In this document: piece by piece, positions 7,338-13,716 of the stretch
How the letters are laid out: each line of letters begins with the position of its first letter
How positions within the stretch are numbered: the first letter of the stretch is position 1
Source of the DNA: Desulfovibrionaceae bacterium UBA6814
GTDB lineage: Bacteria > Desulfobacterota > Desulfovibrionia > Desulfovibrionales > Desulfovibrionaceae
Direction: 5' to 3'
Assembly: GCA_002452635.1 (NCBI GenBank)
Contig: DKEU01000105.1
Coordinates: forward strand, 1 to 20,173
DNA: 20,173 bases
Translations under genes and position numbers: made by a program
Notes under the pieces: generated by a model
Seen by the model: the letters and a program-made list of their open reading frames with translations, nothing else
Told to the model about the DNA's origin: nothing
Database searches by the model: none

Positions 7338-9076
7338 GCGGCCTCCTTGCCAGGTTGGGGGTTGTCGGAATCGGGGCCGGCGAGCAGGACCGGCTCGCGG
7401 CCCCAGAGGCGCAGGGCCTCGGGGGCCAGGGCGGCGAGGAGGCGGGGGGCGTCCTCGGGGTCGCGGGTGGCGGCGGCCAGGCGGGCGGCCAGGTCGGCCA
7501 GCACCGCCGCGGCCTGGGGCTCGGACTGGGCCAGGGCGGCCAGGGCGGGCGGGGCCGCCATGGAGCCGGAAGCCGACGGCGCAGCCTGGCCGGGCGCGGC
7601 AAGGGCCGGGCCGCCCAAGGCGGGGGGTGCGCCGTCGAAGGGCTGCTGCGCCGCGCCGGTGATCTCCGGAGCCGGCGCGCAGGCGGCCGCGAGCGCCGCC
7701 GTCTTCTCGGCCGGGCACAGGGCCGGGCTCTCGGCCGCCAGGAGCAGCACCGGGCCGCGCGCGCCCAGGACCTCGGCCGCGGCCCGGTGCCGGAACCCGG
7801 CAAACCCGGCCAGGGAGGCCAAGAACTCCACCCGGCCGGCGGCGTCGCGGTCGCGCCACTCCTGGCGCAGGGCCGCGCTCTCGGCCAGGGAGAGCACCGC
7901 GGGCCGCGCCACCCCGCACCCGGCCTCCAGGTCCAGCACCGCATGGAGCAGGGCCTCGCGCTCGGCCGCCGGGTCCAGGCCCAGGGCCGCCAGCCTCCGC
8001 TCGGCCTCGGGCCGCACGAACCCGGCCGGGTCCTGGGCCAGGGCCGCAGCCTGCTCCTCCAGGGTCTCGCGGCACGCCCGGGCCAGGGGGGAGGGCCAGT
8101 CCTCGGCCGCCTCTTCCAGGGCCGCGAACCGCGCCGCCGGCGGGTCCAAGGCGGTACGGCCCAGCAGGGCGCGGGCCGCGGGCAGGGTTTCCAGGGATTT
8201 CGCCAGGTCCCGAGCCTGGGCCGCGAACCCGGGCCGGGCCGCCAGCTCCAGGGCCATGTCCTGCACGTCCGCCGGGTCGCCATTCTCCAGGGCCGCCCGG
8301 AGCGCGGCCTCGGCCCGGCGCAGCAGGTACCGGCCGCGCTCGGCCGGGAGCCGTCCGGCGTCCTCGGCCTGTCGGGCGGCCTCCTGTTCGGCCTGGGCCT
8401 GGGCCAGGGCCAGGCGCAGCGCAGCGCGCGCCGCCAGGCGCTCCCGTCCGGCCCGGTCCAGGGCCGGGAAGTCCCCGGCCTCAAGCGACCGCAGGAAGTT
8501 CGCGGGGTCCTGGTCCGCCCGGGCCGCGGCCAGGCCGGCCTGCACCCGGGCGGCCAGGCCCTGGGCCGTGCGTTCGGCCTCGGCCTGGTCCAGCACGCCC
8601 AGGGCCACGGCCTGGTCCAGGGCGGCCCGGGCGTCGCGGGACGCGGCCTCGGCGTCGCCCGGCCGGGCCGGGTGCAGGACGCGGCCGGCGGCTGCGTCCA
8701 ACTCCGCGCGCAGGGCCGCGCCGGCCCGCTGCACCGCGGCGGCCAGGCCGGCCTGCTCCAGGTGCGGGCCCAGGCGCGCCAGCTCCGCCGCGAACCAGGC
8801 CCGCCAGGCGGCCAGGGCGTGGGGCCGGCCCTCCAGGGCCTCCTCGGCCGCGGCCTCCAGCCCGCCGCGCCAGTCCTCCAGCGCGTCGGCCAAGGCCTGC
8901 GGGTCCGGGAACCCGGCCGGGTCCGGGGGCTCGGCCAGGGTGGCCGCGGCCTGCGCCCGGGCGGCCCACAGGGCCGCGGCCGCATCCAGGGCCGCGGCGG
9001 CTTCGTCCGCCCGGGCTCCGGCCGCGGGCGCGTGCAGGGCCAGGGAATCGGGAAGGGTCAGGGGGATGGTGGGCAT
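7334..9076 (-). CDS. Large alpha-helical phage internal-virion-like protein
   Basis: This is a 580-residue protein starting at ATG 9076 with AAGGAG 6 nt upstream; its stop overlaps the next gene by 4 bases (ATGA). The sequence is almost entirely Ala/Leu/Arg/Glu-rich helix with no membrane segment. Recurrent phrases such as ALDQAVALGVLDQAEAERTA and DPANFLRSLEAGDFPALD resemble long helical phage proteins encoded between a gp14-like gene and the tail fibre in T7-like and related phages. By position it corresponds to the internal core or ejectosome proteins gp15/gp16, but it is much shorter than gp16 and shows no lysozyme or transglycosylase motif. A Pro/Ala-rich linker sits near residues 475-510. 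The role is inferred from gene order. Confidence 0.7.
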   Translation of the reverse strand: MPTIPLTLPDSLALHAPAAGARADEAAAALDAAAALWAARAQAAATLAEPPDPAGFPDPQALADALEDWRGGLEAAAEEALEGRPHALAAWRAWFAAELARLGPHLEQAGLAAAVQRAGAALRAELDAAAGRVLHPARPGDAEAASRDARAALDQAVALGVLDQAEAERTAQGLAARVQAGLAAARADQDPANFLRSLEAGDFPALDRAGRERLAARAALRLALAQAQAEQEAARQAEDAGRLPAERGRYLLRRAEAALRAALENGDPADVQDMALELAARPGFAAQARDLAKSLETLPAARALLGRTALDPPAARFAALEEAAEDWPSPLARACRETLEEQAAALAQDPAGFVRPEAERRLAALGLDPAAEREALLHAVLDLEAGCGVARPAVLSLAESAALRQEWRDRDAAGRVEFLASLAGFAGFRHRAAAEVLGARGPVLLLAAESPALCPAEKTAALAAACAPAPEITGAAQQPFDGAPPALGGPALAAPGQAAPSASGSMAAPPALAALAQSEPQAAAVLADLAARLAAATRDPEDAPRLLAALAPEALRLWGREPVLLAGPDSDNPQPGKEAA

Positions 9077-9100
9077 GGGCGTCTCCTTGGCGGCCGGGGC

Positions 9101-9598
9101 CTAGTAGTCCAGGACCATCGAGCCCATGGAGTTGAGGGAGCCCAGGGCGCCCACCCCACCCTGGAGCAGGCTCATGCCCACTCCCTTGCGGGAATTCCTG
9201 GCCGCCGCGCCGTATTTCGCGGCCTGGCCGGCGTAACCTGCGGCCCGTCGCGCGCCGGCGTCCAGGATGTCCTGGGCCTGCTGGCCGGTGAGCCAGTCCT
9301 TCTGGCTGGCGGCCAGGCTGAAGCTGTCCGCGCTGGCCAGCAGGGACTCGGCCGAGACCCCGCCCACCCGGGCGCGGGCCAGTTCCTGCCGGTAGTTCCG
9401 GCGCTCCTTCGCCTTTTCCATGTCCCGCTGCCGCTGGACCAGCTCGGCATTGCGCTCGGCCTGGGCCCGCTCGGCCGCGGCGGCCTGCTGCATGGCGTCG
9501 GCCTGCTCGCTCGCGGCCTTGGCCGCGGCCCGCTGTTGCTGCGCGCCCTGCACGGTCTGCAAGGCGGTCATGGCGATCATGGGTGCTGCTGCTGCCAT
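9101..9598 (-). CDS. gp14-like phage internal virion protein
   Basis: This is a 165-residue protein starting at ATG 9598, inside the end of the previous gene (22-bp overlap). The N-terminus is a short hydrophobic Ala/Met segment (PMIAMTALQTVQGAQQQ), followed by a long amphipathic coiled coil rich in Ala, Gln, Glu and Arg, a helical segment (GVSAESLLASADSFSLAASQ) and a Gly/Ser-rich hydrophobic tail (GVGMSLLQGGVGALGSLNSM). T7 gp14, an ejected pore component that crosses the outer membrane during infection, has this layout and a comparable length. The neighbours (gp13-like before, helical core and gp17-like fibre after) support the match. Residue-level identity to gp14 could not be tested. Confidence 0.7.
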   Translation of the reverse strand: MAAAAPMIAMTALQTVQGAQQQRAAAKAASEQADAMQQAAAAERAQAERNAELVQRQRDMEKAKERRNYRQELARARVGGVSAESLLASADSFSLAASQKDWLTGQQAQDILDAGARRAAGYAGQAAKYGAAARNSRKGVGMSLLQGGVGALGSLNSMGSMVLDY

Positions 9599-10044
9599 TG
9601 GTTCTCCTTCACGCAGTGGTAATAGGTCTCGCCGCCCAGGCGGCCGGTGGGGCGGCCCTCCTCCCGGAAACCCAGGCGGCGCAGCCAGCGCCGGCTCACG
9701 GCGTGGCGCTCGTGGACCAGGGTGAAAACCCTGGCCAGGCCGCATTCCTCCATCAGGGCCGGCAGGAGCCGGCACACGGCCCGGTGGAAGGACAGGGCGT
9801 GCCGGGGCACCGCCGGCCCGGTCAGGGCCCAGGCCTCGCCCTCGCCCGGCCGGGCCAGCACCACCCCGCCGCAGGCCACCACCTCGCCTTCGGCCAGGGC
9901 GGTGAAGCCCGGGCCGGCCGCATGGTAGAAACGCCACAGGGCGGCGCGGTCCAGGCCCGGCGGAAGCCCGGCCAGGCACAGCTCGTCGAACTCCCGCAAC
10001 TGCAGGGCGGCGGCGTGTTCCGGGGTGAAGGGCACGATGCGCAC
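9577..10044 (-). CDS. GNAT-fold protein, phage gp13-like
   Basis: This is a 155-residue protein starting at GTG 10044 with GGGAGG about 8 nt upstream. The order of elements fits a GNAT fold: the N-terminal MRIVPFTPEHAAAL strand-helix, the central strands FTALAEGEVVACGGVVL, a helix with LPALMEECGLARVFTLV, and the C-terminal HAVSRRWLRRLGFREEGRP, which is the typical final helix-strand of acetyltransferases. T7-like phages encode a GNAT-like virion protein (gp13) at exactly this place, before gp14 and the internal core genes. Whether it acetylates anything is unclear because the acetyl-CoA loop (Q/RxxGxG/A) is not obvious. It is the first gene of the minus-strand phage string. Confidence 0.72.
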   Translation of the reverse strand: MRIVPFTPEHAAALQLREFDELCLAGLPPGLDRAALWRFYHAAGPGFTALAEGEVVACGGVVLARPGEGEAWALTGPAVPRHALSFHRAVCRLLPALMEECGLARVFTLVHERHAVSRRWLRRLGFREEGRPTGRLGGETYYHCVKENQWQQQHP

Positions 10045-10374
10045 GGCGGGCCTCCCGCAGGGTTTCGTCCGCCCGGTGGGGCGGGCGGCCGCCGGACCGC
10101 CCGGCGCGCCGCCCGCCCCGGTACCCGAGGCAGGCGCTTCCCGGGCACCCTACCCCGGCGAATCCGGCCCGGCCGGAAAGGGCCTGCGAAATGCCTGCAA
10201 AGAGACGCAAAGAGACGCGAATCGGGGGTTGACGGGACTGCGGAGCCGGGGCCAAAGGCGGGCCGGAAATCGCGACTGAACGATTTTTTCCCCGCTCCGC
10301 AGCCCCGCAGCCCTGGCAAGACGGACCGGGAGATGGTAAGAAAGGGGCTCGAACCTCAACCGCAGGAGCACGTC
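10045..10374. promoter_or_regulatory. Divergent intergenic region between phage module and pyk
   Basis: This 330-bp stretch has no credible gene. It holds two perfect head-to-tail copies of GCAAAGAGAC (10197-10216) followed by a partial GCGAA. A TTGACG (10229-10234) could be a -35 for pyk, but no good -10 lies 16-18 bp away. A weak stem AAATCG/CGATTT (10267-10286) followed by extra T residues lies in the pyk leader. The pyk ribosome binding site AGGAG is at 10364-10368. No convincing promoter for the phage module was found. Confidence 0.4.
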
Positions 10375-11796
10375 ATGCGGGTCAAGATCGTCGCCACGCT
10401 GGGACCGGCCTCCATGGACCGCGAGACCATGAAGGCCATGGTGGAGCACGGGGTCCGCATCTTCCGGCTCAACTTCTCCCATTCCGACGCCGCGTTCTTC
10501 GCGCCGGTGGTCAAGCTCATCCGCGAGGTGGAGGCCGAGGCCGGGGTGCCCATCACCATCATGGGCGACCTGTGCGGGCCCAAGATCCGCATCGGCGAGG
10601 TGGCGGGGTCGCCGCTGACCATCCACAAGGGCTGCGCCGTGAACCTGGGCCCCTCCAGCATGCGCGACCGCACCGAGGGGTGCGCCTACATCGCCCTGGA
10701 CAAGCCCGAGCTGCTGCAGGGCCTGGCGCCGGGCATGCGGGTGGCCCTGTCCGACGGCATGCTCCAGTTCATGGTCACCTCGGTGGTGGAGAAGGACGCC
10801 CTGTACCTGATGGAGGCCCAGAACTCGGGCATCCTGACCTCCAACAAGGGCATCGCCTTCCCGGGCAAGCACATCGCCGTGGCCGCGGTGACCGACAAGG
10901 ACCGCCGCGACCTGCACGGCGGCCTGGACATCGGCATGGACGCGGTGGCGCTCTCCTTTGTCCAGACCCCGGAGGACGTGCTGGACCTCAAGCGGGAGAT
11001 CGAGGCGCACGGCGCCTGGATTCCGGTGGTGGCCAAGATCGAGACCCAGCACGCGGTGGAGAACCTGGACGCCATCCTGGAGGTGTCCGACGCCATCATG
11101 GTGGCCCGCGGCGACCTGGGGGTGGAGATGTCCCTGTCCCAGCTGCCCATCATCCAGAAGAAGGCCATCCGCGCCGCGCGCCACCACCAGAAGGCGGTGA
11201 TCGTGGCCACCCAGATGCTCCTGTCCATGGTCAAGAACCCGGTGCCCACCCGGGCCGAGGCCACGGACGTGGCCAACGCCATCCTGGACGGCGCGGACTG
11301 CGTGATGCTGTCCGAGGAGACCGCGGTGGGCGCGTACCCGGTGGAGACCGTGCGCACCATGCAGGGCATCGCCGAGAACGCGGAGGAATACCTCCTGGAG
11401 CGCCAGGGCGGCCCCTTCCGGCCCAGCGAGGAGAAGAACATCGTCAAGTACCTGGCCTACTCCGCCTGCATCCTGGCCGACCACATCGGGTCCAAGGCCA
11501 TCGTGTGCCACTCCACCAGCGGGGCCACCGGCCGCCAGATGTCCAGCCGTCGGCCCTCCCAGTACATCTACAGCCTGACCGGCGACGGCCGGGTGCTGCG
11601 GGCCCTGAACTTCTTCTGGGGGGTCAAGCCCCGGCTGGCGGACACCACCCTGCCCCGGCACCTGGAGCGGGTGGAGAAATTCGTGCGGGACTGCCCGGCC
11701 TTCGCCCCCGGGGACCCGGTGATCCTCACCGCGGGCCAGCCCACCCCGGGCCAGAAGTCCCAGCACACCAACGAACTGAAGATCTACTACAAATAG
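10375..11796 (+). CDS. pyk: Pyruvate kinase
   Basis: This is a 473-residue protein starting at ATG 10375, 6 nt after AGGAG; the longer open frame upstream crosses non-coding DNA. It transfers phosphate from phosphoenolpyruvate to ADP in the last step of glycolysis. Motifs in order are KIVATLGPAS (N-terminus), RLNFSHSD (residues 31-38), GDLCGPKIR (64-72), KGIAFPG (158-164), the catalytic AKIET with Lys221 and Glu223, MVARGDLGVE with metal ligand Asp247, and ATQML...NPVPTRAEATDVANAILDG (278-306). The last part matches the C-terminal regulatory domain. Length is normal (about 470). Divergent points are MLLSM instead of MLESM or MLDSM, and SEETA instead of SGETA. There is no fused PEP-utiliser domain. 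Confidence 0.97.
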   Translation: MRVKIVATLGPASMDRETMKAMVEHGVRIFRLNFSHSDAAFFAPVVKLIREVEAEAGVPITIMGDLCGPKIRIGEVAGSPLTIHKGCAVNLGPSSMRDRTEGCAYIALDKPELLQGLAPGMRVALSDGMLQFMVTSVVEKDALYLMEAQNSGILTSNKGIAFPGKHIAVAAVTDKDRRDLHGGLDIGMDAVALSFVQTPEDVLDLKREIEAHGAWIPVVAKIETQHAVENLDAILEVSDAIMVARGDLGVEMSLSQLPIIQKKAIRAARHHQKAVIVATQMLLSMVKNPVPTRAEATDVANAILDGADCVMLSEETAVGAYPVETVRTMQGIAENAEEYLLERQGGPFRPSEEKNIVKYLAYSACILADHIGSKAIVCHSTSGATGRQMSSRRPSQYIYSLTGDGRVLRALNFFWGVKPRLADTTLPRHLERVEKFVRDCPAFAPGDPVILTAGQPTPGQKSQHTNELKIYYK

Positions 11797-11805
11797 GCCC
11801 CGGCC

Positions 11806-11852
11806 GTCGCCGCCATTTCACAGGCAACCAGGCGACACAACAGGATTTTTTT
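11806..11852 (+). terminator. Weak candidate terminator after pyk
   Basis: A 6-bp stem GTCGCC (11806-11811) / GGCGAC (11831-11836) with a long loop is followed, after 9 nt, by a run of seven T (11846-11852). The T-tract is convincing but the hairpin is not, so termination here is only possible. Confidence 0.3.
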
Positions 11853-11857
11853 GCCGG

Positions 11858-11888
11858 TTGCGCAGACTACGTTTCTGCTATATATTAT
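11858..11888 (+). promoter_or_regulatory. Candidate promoter of the PilZ gene
   Basis: TTGCGC (11858-11863) is followed after 17 bp by TATATT (11881-11886), or after 19 bp by TATTAT (11883-11888), within a short AT-rich patch. This gives the PilZ gene its own start site, separate from pyk, and a leader of about 50 nt. Confidence 0.5.
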
Positions 11889-11900
11889 TAGGGTAACCGG

Positions 11901-11925
11901 AAATCCGCCTTCACAGGGCGGATTT
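11901..11925 (+). promoter_or_regulatory. 5' leader hairpin of the PilZ gene
   Basis: A perfect 9-bp inverted repeat (AAATCCGCC / GGCGGATTT) with a 7-nt loop lies between the promoter and the ribosome binding site (AGAGGA, 11933-11938). GGA triplets occur at 11899, 11920 and 11936, the last within the ribosome binding site. The element has no T-tract, so it is more likely an mRNA regulatory or stability element than a terminator. Confidence 0.5.
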
Positions 11926-11942
11926 CAACGCAAGAGGACGCC

Positions 11943-12653
11943 ATGCCCAAGCACCGACCGGCCCCGGAGGCCAAAGGCGGGGCTCTGCCCGACCACGATA
12001 CCTGCCCCCGGCTTCCCGGGGGCCGTCTCGACATCCCGCCCGGCACCATGCTGCAAATCGCCCCTGCGGGCATGGACCAGACCTTCACCAGTGAATTCGT
12101 GGGCAGCCTGGGCCAGGACTGGCTCCTGGCCCGGCTCCCGGAACCCGGAACCGGCCGCCTGGACCTGGATTCGCAGGTGCGGGTCACGGTGCGCTTCCCG
12201 CACCGCAGCGGCATGTGCGGGTTCGAGACCGTGCTGGCCGGCGCGGTGGCGCAGCCCGTGCCCCTCCTGGCCCTGGTCTTTCCCGACGAGGTGGGCGCCA
12301 TCGAGCTGCGCCGCGCCCCCCGGGTGCCCTGCTACCTGCCCTCGCGGGTCAACTGCGACGGCGAGGAGCGCAACTCCCTGATCACCAACCTGTCCGAGGG
12401 CGGCTGCCGGCTGGTGCTGGAGCCCGGGGACGCCATGGCCCCCAGCCGGTGCCACCCGGGCGCGGGCCTGGGCTGCAACTTCCGGCTCTTCGACTTCCTG
12501 GACGCCATCTTCGCCCCGGGCCTGGTGCGCTACGCCCGCATCCTGGCCGGCCGCCTCTCCCTGGGGGTGCAGTTCGCCTCCCTGGACAGGCGGGACAAGG
12601 TGAAGATCGGCCACTACGTGGAGCAGGTCCGCACCCTGCACGAAGGAGCCTGA
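11943..12653 (+). CDS. YcgR-like PilZ c-di-GMP receptor
   Basis: This is a 236-residue cytosolic protein starting at ATG 11943 after AGAGGA. The N-terminal half (about residues 28-118, starting near LPGGRLDIPPGTMLQIAP) is a beta-barrel region like the PilZN/YcgR flagellar-brake domain. From residue 121 a PilZ domain carries both c-di-GMP binding motifs intact: RRAPR with Arg123/Arg127 (RxxxR) and NLSEGG with Asn149, Ser151 and Gly154 (D/NxSxxG). Proteins of this layout bind c-di-GMP and slow flagellar motors or control surface behaviour. No flagellar gene is nearby, so the output is not defined by context. It is downstream of pyk on the same strand but appears to have its own promoter. Confidence 0.9.
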   Translation: MPKHRPAPEAKGGALPDHDTCPRLPGGRLDIPPGTMLQIAPAGMDQTFTSEFVGSLGQDWLLARLPEPGTGRLDLDSQVRVTVRFPHRSGMCGFETVLAGAVAQPVPLLALVFPDEVGAIELRRAPRVPCYLPSRVNCDGEERNSLITNLSEGGCRLVLEPGDAMAPSRCHPGAGLGCNFRLFDFLDAIFAPGLVRYARILAGRLSLGVQFASLDRRDKVKIGHYVEQVRTLHEGA

Positions 12654-12861
12654 CCGGCCGCGGGCGCACCCGGCCCCGGCCCGACCCTCCTGCGCATGCG
12701 CGATGGCGGGCGCAGCCCTGCTGGGCGCGCAGCCCGGAAACACCGGCCCGCCGCGCCACTCCTGTTTCTGTCCGGAATGTTCCCGCGCCACGCCCCCGTG
12801 CCGCATGGCCGGGAGAGCTCTTGCCCGTGCATCCGCCGAGGCGTCGCCCGGGCCGCCCTGC
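12654..12861. other. Convergent intergenic region
   Basis: This is 208 bp between the ends of the PilZ gene and the LprI-MliC gene. It contains a perfect 10-bp palindrome GCGCATGCGC (12693-12702) and GC-rich partial repeats (GGGCGCAGCCC / GGGCGCGCAGCCC), but no hairpin with a T-tract. No gene is supported. Confidence 0.4.
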
Positions 12862-13455
12862 CTAGGGCGCTTGCACGCAGCGCACCTGCGGCGCGCCCGG
12901 GGTCCAGATGGCCAGGGCCTCGCCCTGGTGCTCCCAGAACTCCCGGCCCTGCGCCGCGTAGCGCGCCCCGCTGGCGCTGCGTTCCTGGAACATGAGCAGG
13001 CGCCGGCCGCCGCGCTCGATCACCAGGACGCCCGGCTCGGTGGCGTAGAACCGCGCCAGGACCACGGCCCCGGGCTGGTCCGCGCAGGTGAAGCGCGCCT
13101 GGCCCACGGGCGGCGCGAGGTCGTAGCGCGCGGTCAGCGCGGCCATGCGGCGGCGGTAGCTGTCCGCGGTGCACTGCCGCGGGTCCGGGGTGCAGATGCA
13201 GGCGTCGCGCTCGTGCAGCCAGCCGCGCTGCTCCGGCTTGAGGGTGGAGGGCCGCTCCCCGGCCGCGCGCAGCAGGGCCGCGCCGTAGACCCCGGCCAGC
13301 TCGCGGTCCAGGGCGGAGAGCCCCTCGTCCCCGCACACCAGGGCCTCCACGCCCCCGGGCTCCACCCCGGAGCAGTCGTAGGAGGGCCCCAGGGCCAGGG
13401 CCGCGCCGGCCCAGAGCAGAACCAGCAGCAGGGAGAGTCCCGCCGCCCCCCTCAC
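12862..13455 (-). CDS. Secreted LprI-MliC fusion, lysozyme-inhibitor-like protein
   Basis: This is a 197-residue protein. The preferred start is GTG 13455, which gives a clean signal peptide (residues 1-21, LSLLLVLLWAGAALA) and overlaps the preceding mini-ORF stop as GTGA. An upstream ATG at 13521 would add 22 basic residues and run through the repeat array. Residues 24-112 match the LprI/DUF1311 N-terminal family: Cys28, Cys41, Cys86, Cys88 and Cys95, with SALDRELAGVYGAAL and QRGWLHERDAC. Residues 121-197 match MliC, the C-type lysozyme inhibitor: RFTC, a beta-sheet, SASGARY at 160-166, FWEHQGEALAIW and a closing Cys193. There is no lipobox, so a soluble periplasmic protein is expected. It probably protects peptidoglycan from lysozyme-like enzymes; this is inferred from family only. 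Confidence 0.85.
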   Translation of the reverse strand: MRGAAGLSLLLVLLWAGAALALGPSYDCSGVEPGGVEALVCGDEGLSALDRELAGVYGAALLRAAGERPSTLKPEQRGWLHERDACICTPDPRQCTADSYRRRMAALTARYDLAPPVGQARFTCADQPGAVVLARFYATEPGVLVIERGGRRLLMFQERSASGARYAAQGREFWEHQGEALAIWTPGAPQVRCVQAP

Positions 13456-13493
13456 GCCCGCCTCGCCGCGGCCACGTCTTTTGCTTGTTCCAT
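13452..13493 (-). CDS. Mini-ORF D (13 aa), coupled leader of LprI-MliC gene
   Basis: This encodes MEQAKDVAAARRA from ATG 13493, preceded by a genuine Shine-Dalgarno AAGGAG with 8-nt spacing, and its TGA overlaps the LprI-MliC GTG start. Relative to the activase C-terminus, codons 2-5 are GAA CAA GCA AAA instead of GAG CAG GCC AAG, so the peptide is kept while the DNA differs. It may act as a translational leader for the downstream gene, whose own ribosome binding site is poor. Confidence 0.45.
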   Translation of the reverse strand: MEQAKDVAAARRA

Positions 13494-13535
13494 GAAGGCA
13501 CTCCTTAAAAAACCGTGGCATTTTTCATAAAAAAC

Positions 13536-13619
13536 TCACTGCCTCCCGGCCCGCGCCGCGGCCACGTCCCTGGCCTGCTCCATGCACGAGCCCCTGAAAA
13601 ATACCGTGGTATTTTTCAT
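13536..13619 (-). CDS. Mini-ORF B (27 aa) in the repeat array
   Basis: ATG 13619 lies 7 nt after the stop of mini-ORF A. The peptide is MKNTTVFFRGSC then MEQARDVAAARAGRQ: a paralogue of mini-ORF A with conservative (I to V, K to R) and less conservative (T to A, E to G) changes. The palindrome covers its first eight codons, so base pairing could control its initiation. A third, shorter version (MKNATVF, 13528-13505) follows and ends at TAA before an AAGGAG. Confidence 0.35.
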   Translation of the reverse strand: MKNTTVFFRGSCMEQARDVAAARAGRQ

Positions 13620-13626
13620 AAAAAAC

Positions 13627-13710
13627 TCACTGCTTCTCGGTCCGCGCCGCGGCCACGTCCTTGGCCTGCTCCATGCACGAGCCCCTGAAAAATATCGTGG
13701 TATTTTTCAT
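13627..13710 (-). CDS. Mini-ORF A (27 aa) in the repeat array
   Basis: ATG 13710 lies 6 nt after the activase stop, in the same frame as the activase. The peptide is MKNTTIFFRGSC followed by MEQAKDVAAARTEKQ, so its C-terminal 15 residues are identical to the activase C-terminus. There is no good Shine-Dalgarno, so translation would need coupling to the activase stop. A second internal ATG (13674) has a degenerate AGGGG 7 nt upstream. Expression is unproven; it may be only duplicated DNA. Confidence 0.35.
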   Translation of the reverse strand: MKNTTIFFRGSCMEQAKDVAAARTEKQ

Positions 13711-13716
13711 AAAAAC

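Larger units (their letters stand above)
4773..10044 (-). mobile_element. Partial T7-like prophage module (ejection and fibre genes)
   Basis: Seven codirectional genes with gaps of 0-24 nt or short overlaps follow the T7 late order gp13, gp14, core, gp17, then fibre parts. All reading frames are intact. The module is flanked by host genes, a pentapeptide-repeat gene and pyruvate kinase. No integrase, terminase, portal, capsid, holin or endolysin is present, and I could not identify flanking direct repeats or a tRNA target. Confidence 0.65.

Noticed and set aside
7355..9622. Plus-strand ORF of 755 codons opposite phage genes
   Set aside because: Gly/Arg/Gln-rich shadow without a recognisable domain. 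The minus-strand genes have ribosome binding sites and coupled starts.
13456..13521. ATG 13521 as the LprI-MliC start
   Set aside because: Adds 22 basic residues read through the repeat array in another frame, with no Shine-Dalgarno. GTG 13455 gives a standard signal peptide.
12703..13530. Plus-strand ORF with a short Cys-rich segment (SCFCPECS) as a zinc protein
   Set aside because: It lies antisense to the LprI-MliC gene, has no ribosome binding site, and becomes low-complexity after the cysteines.
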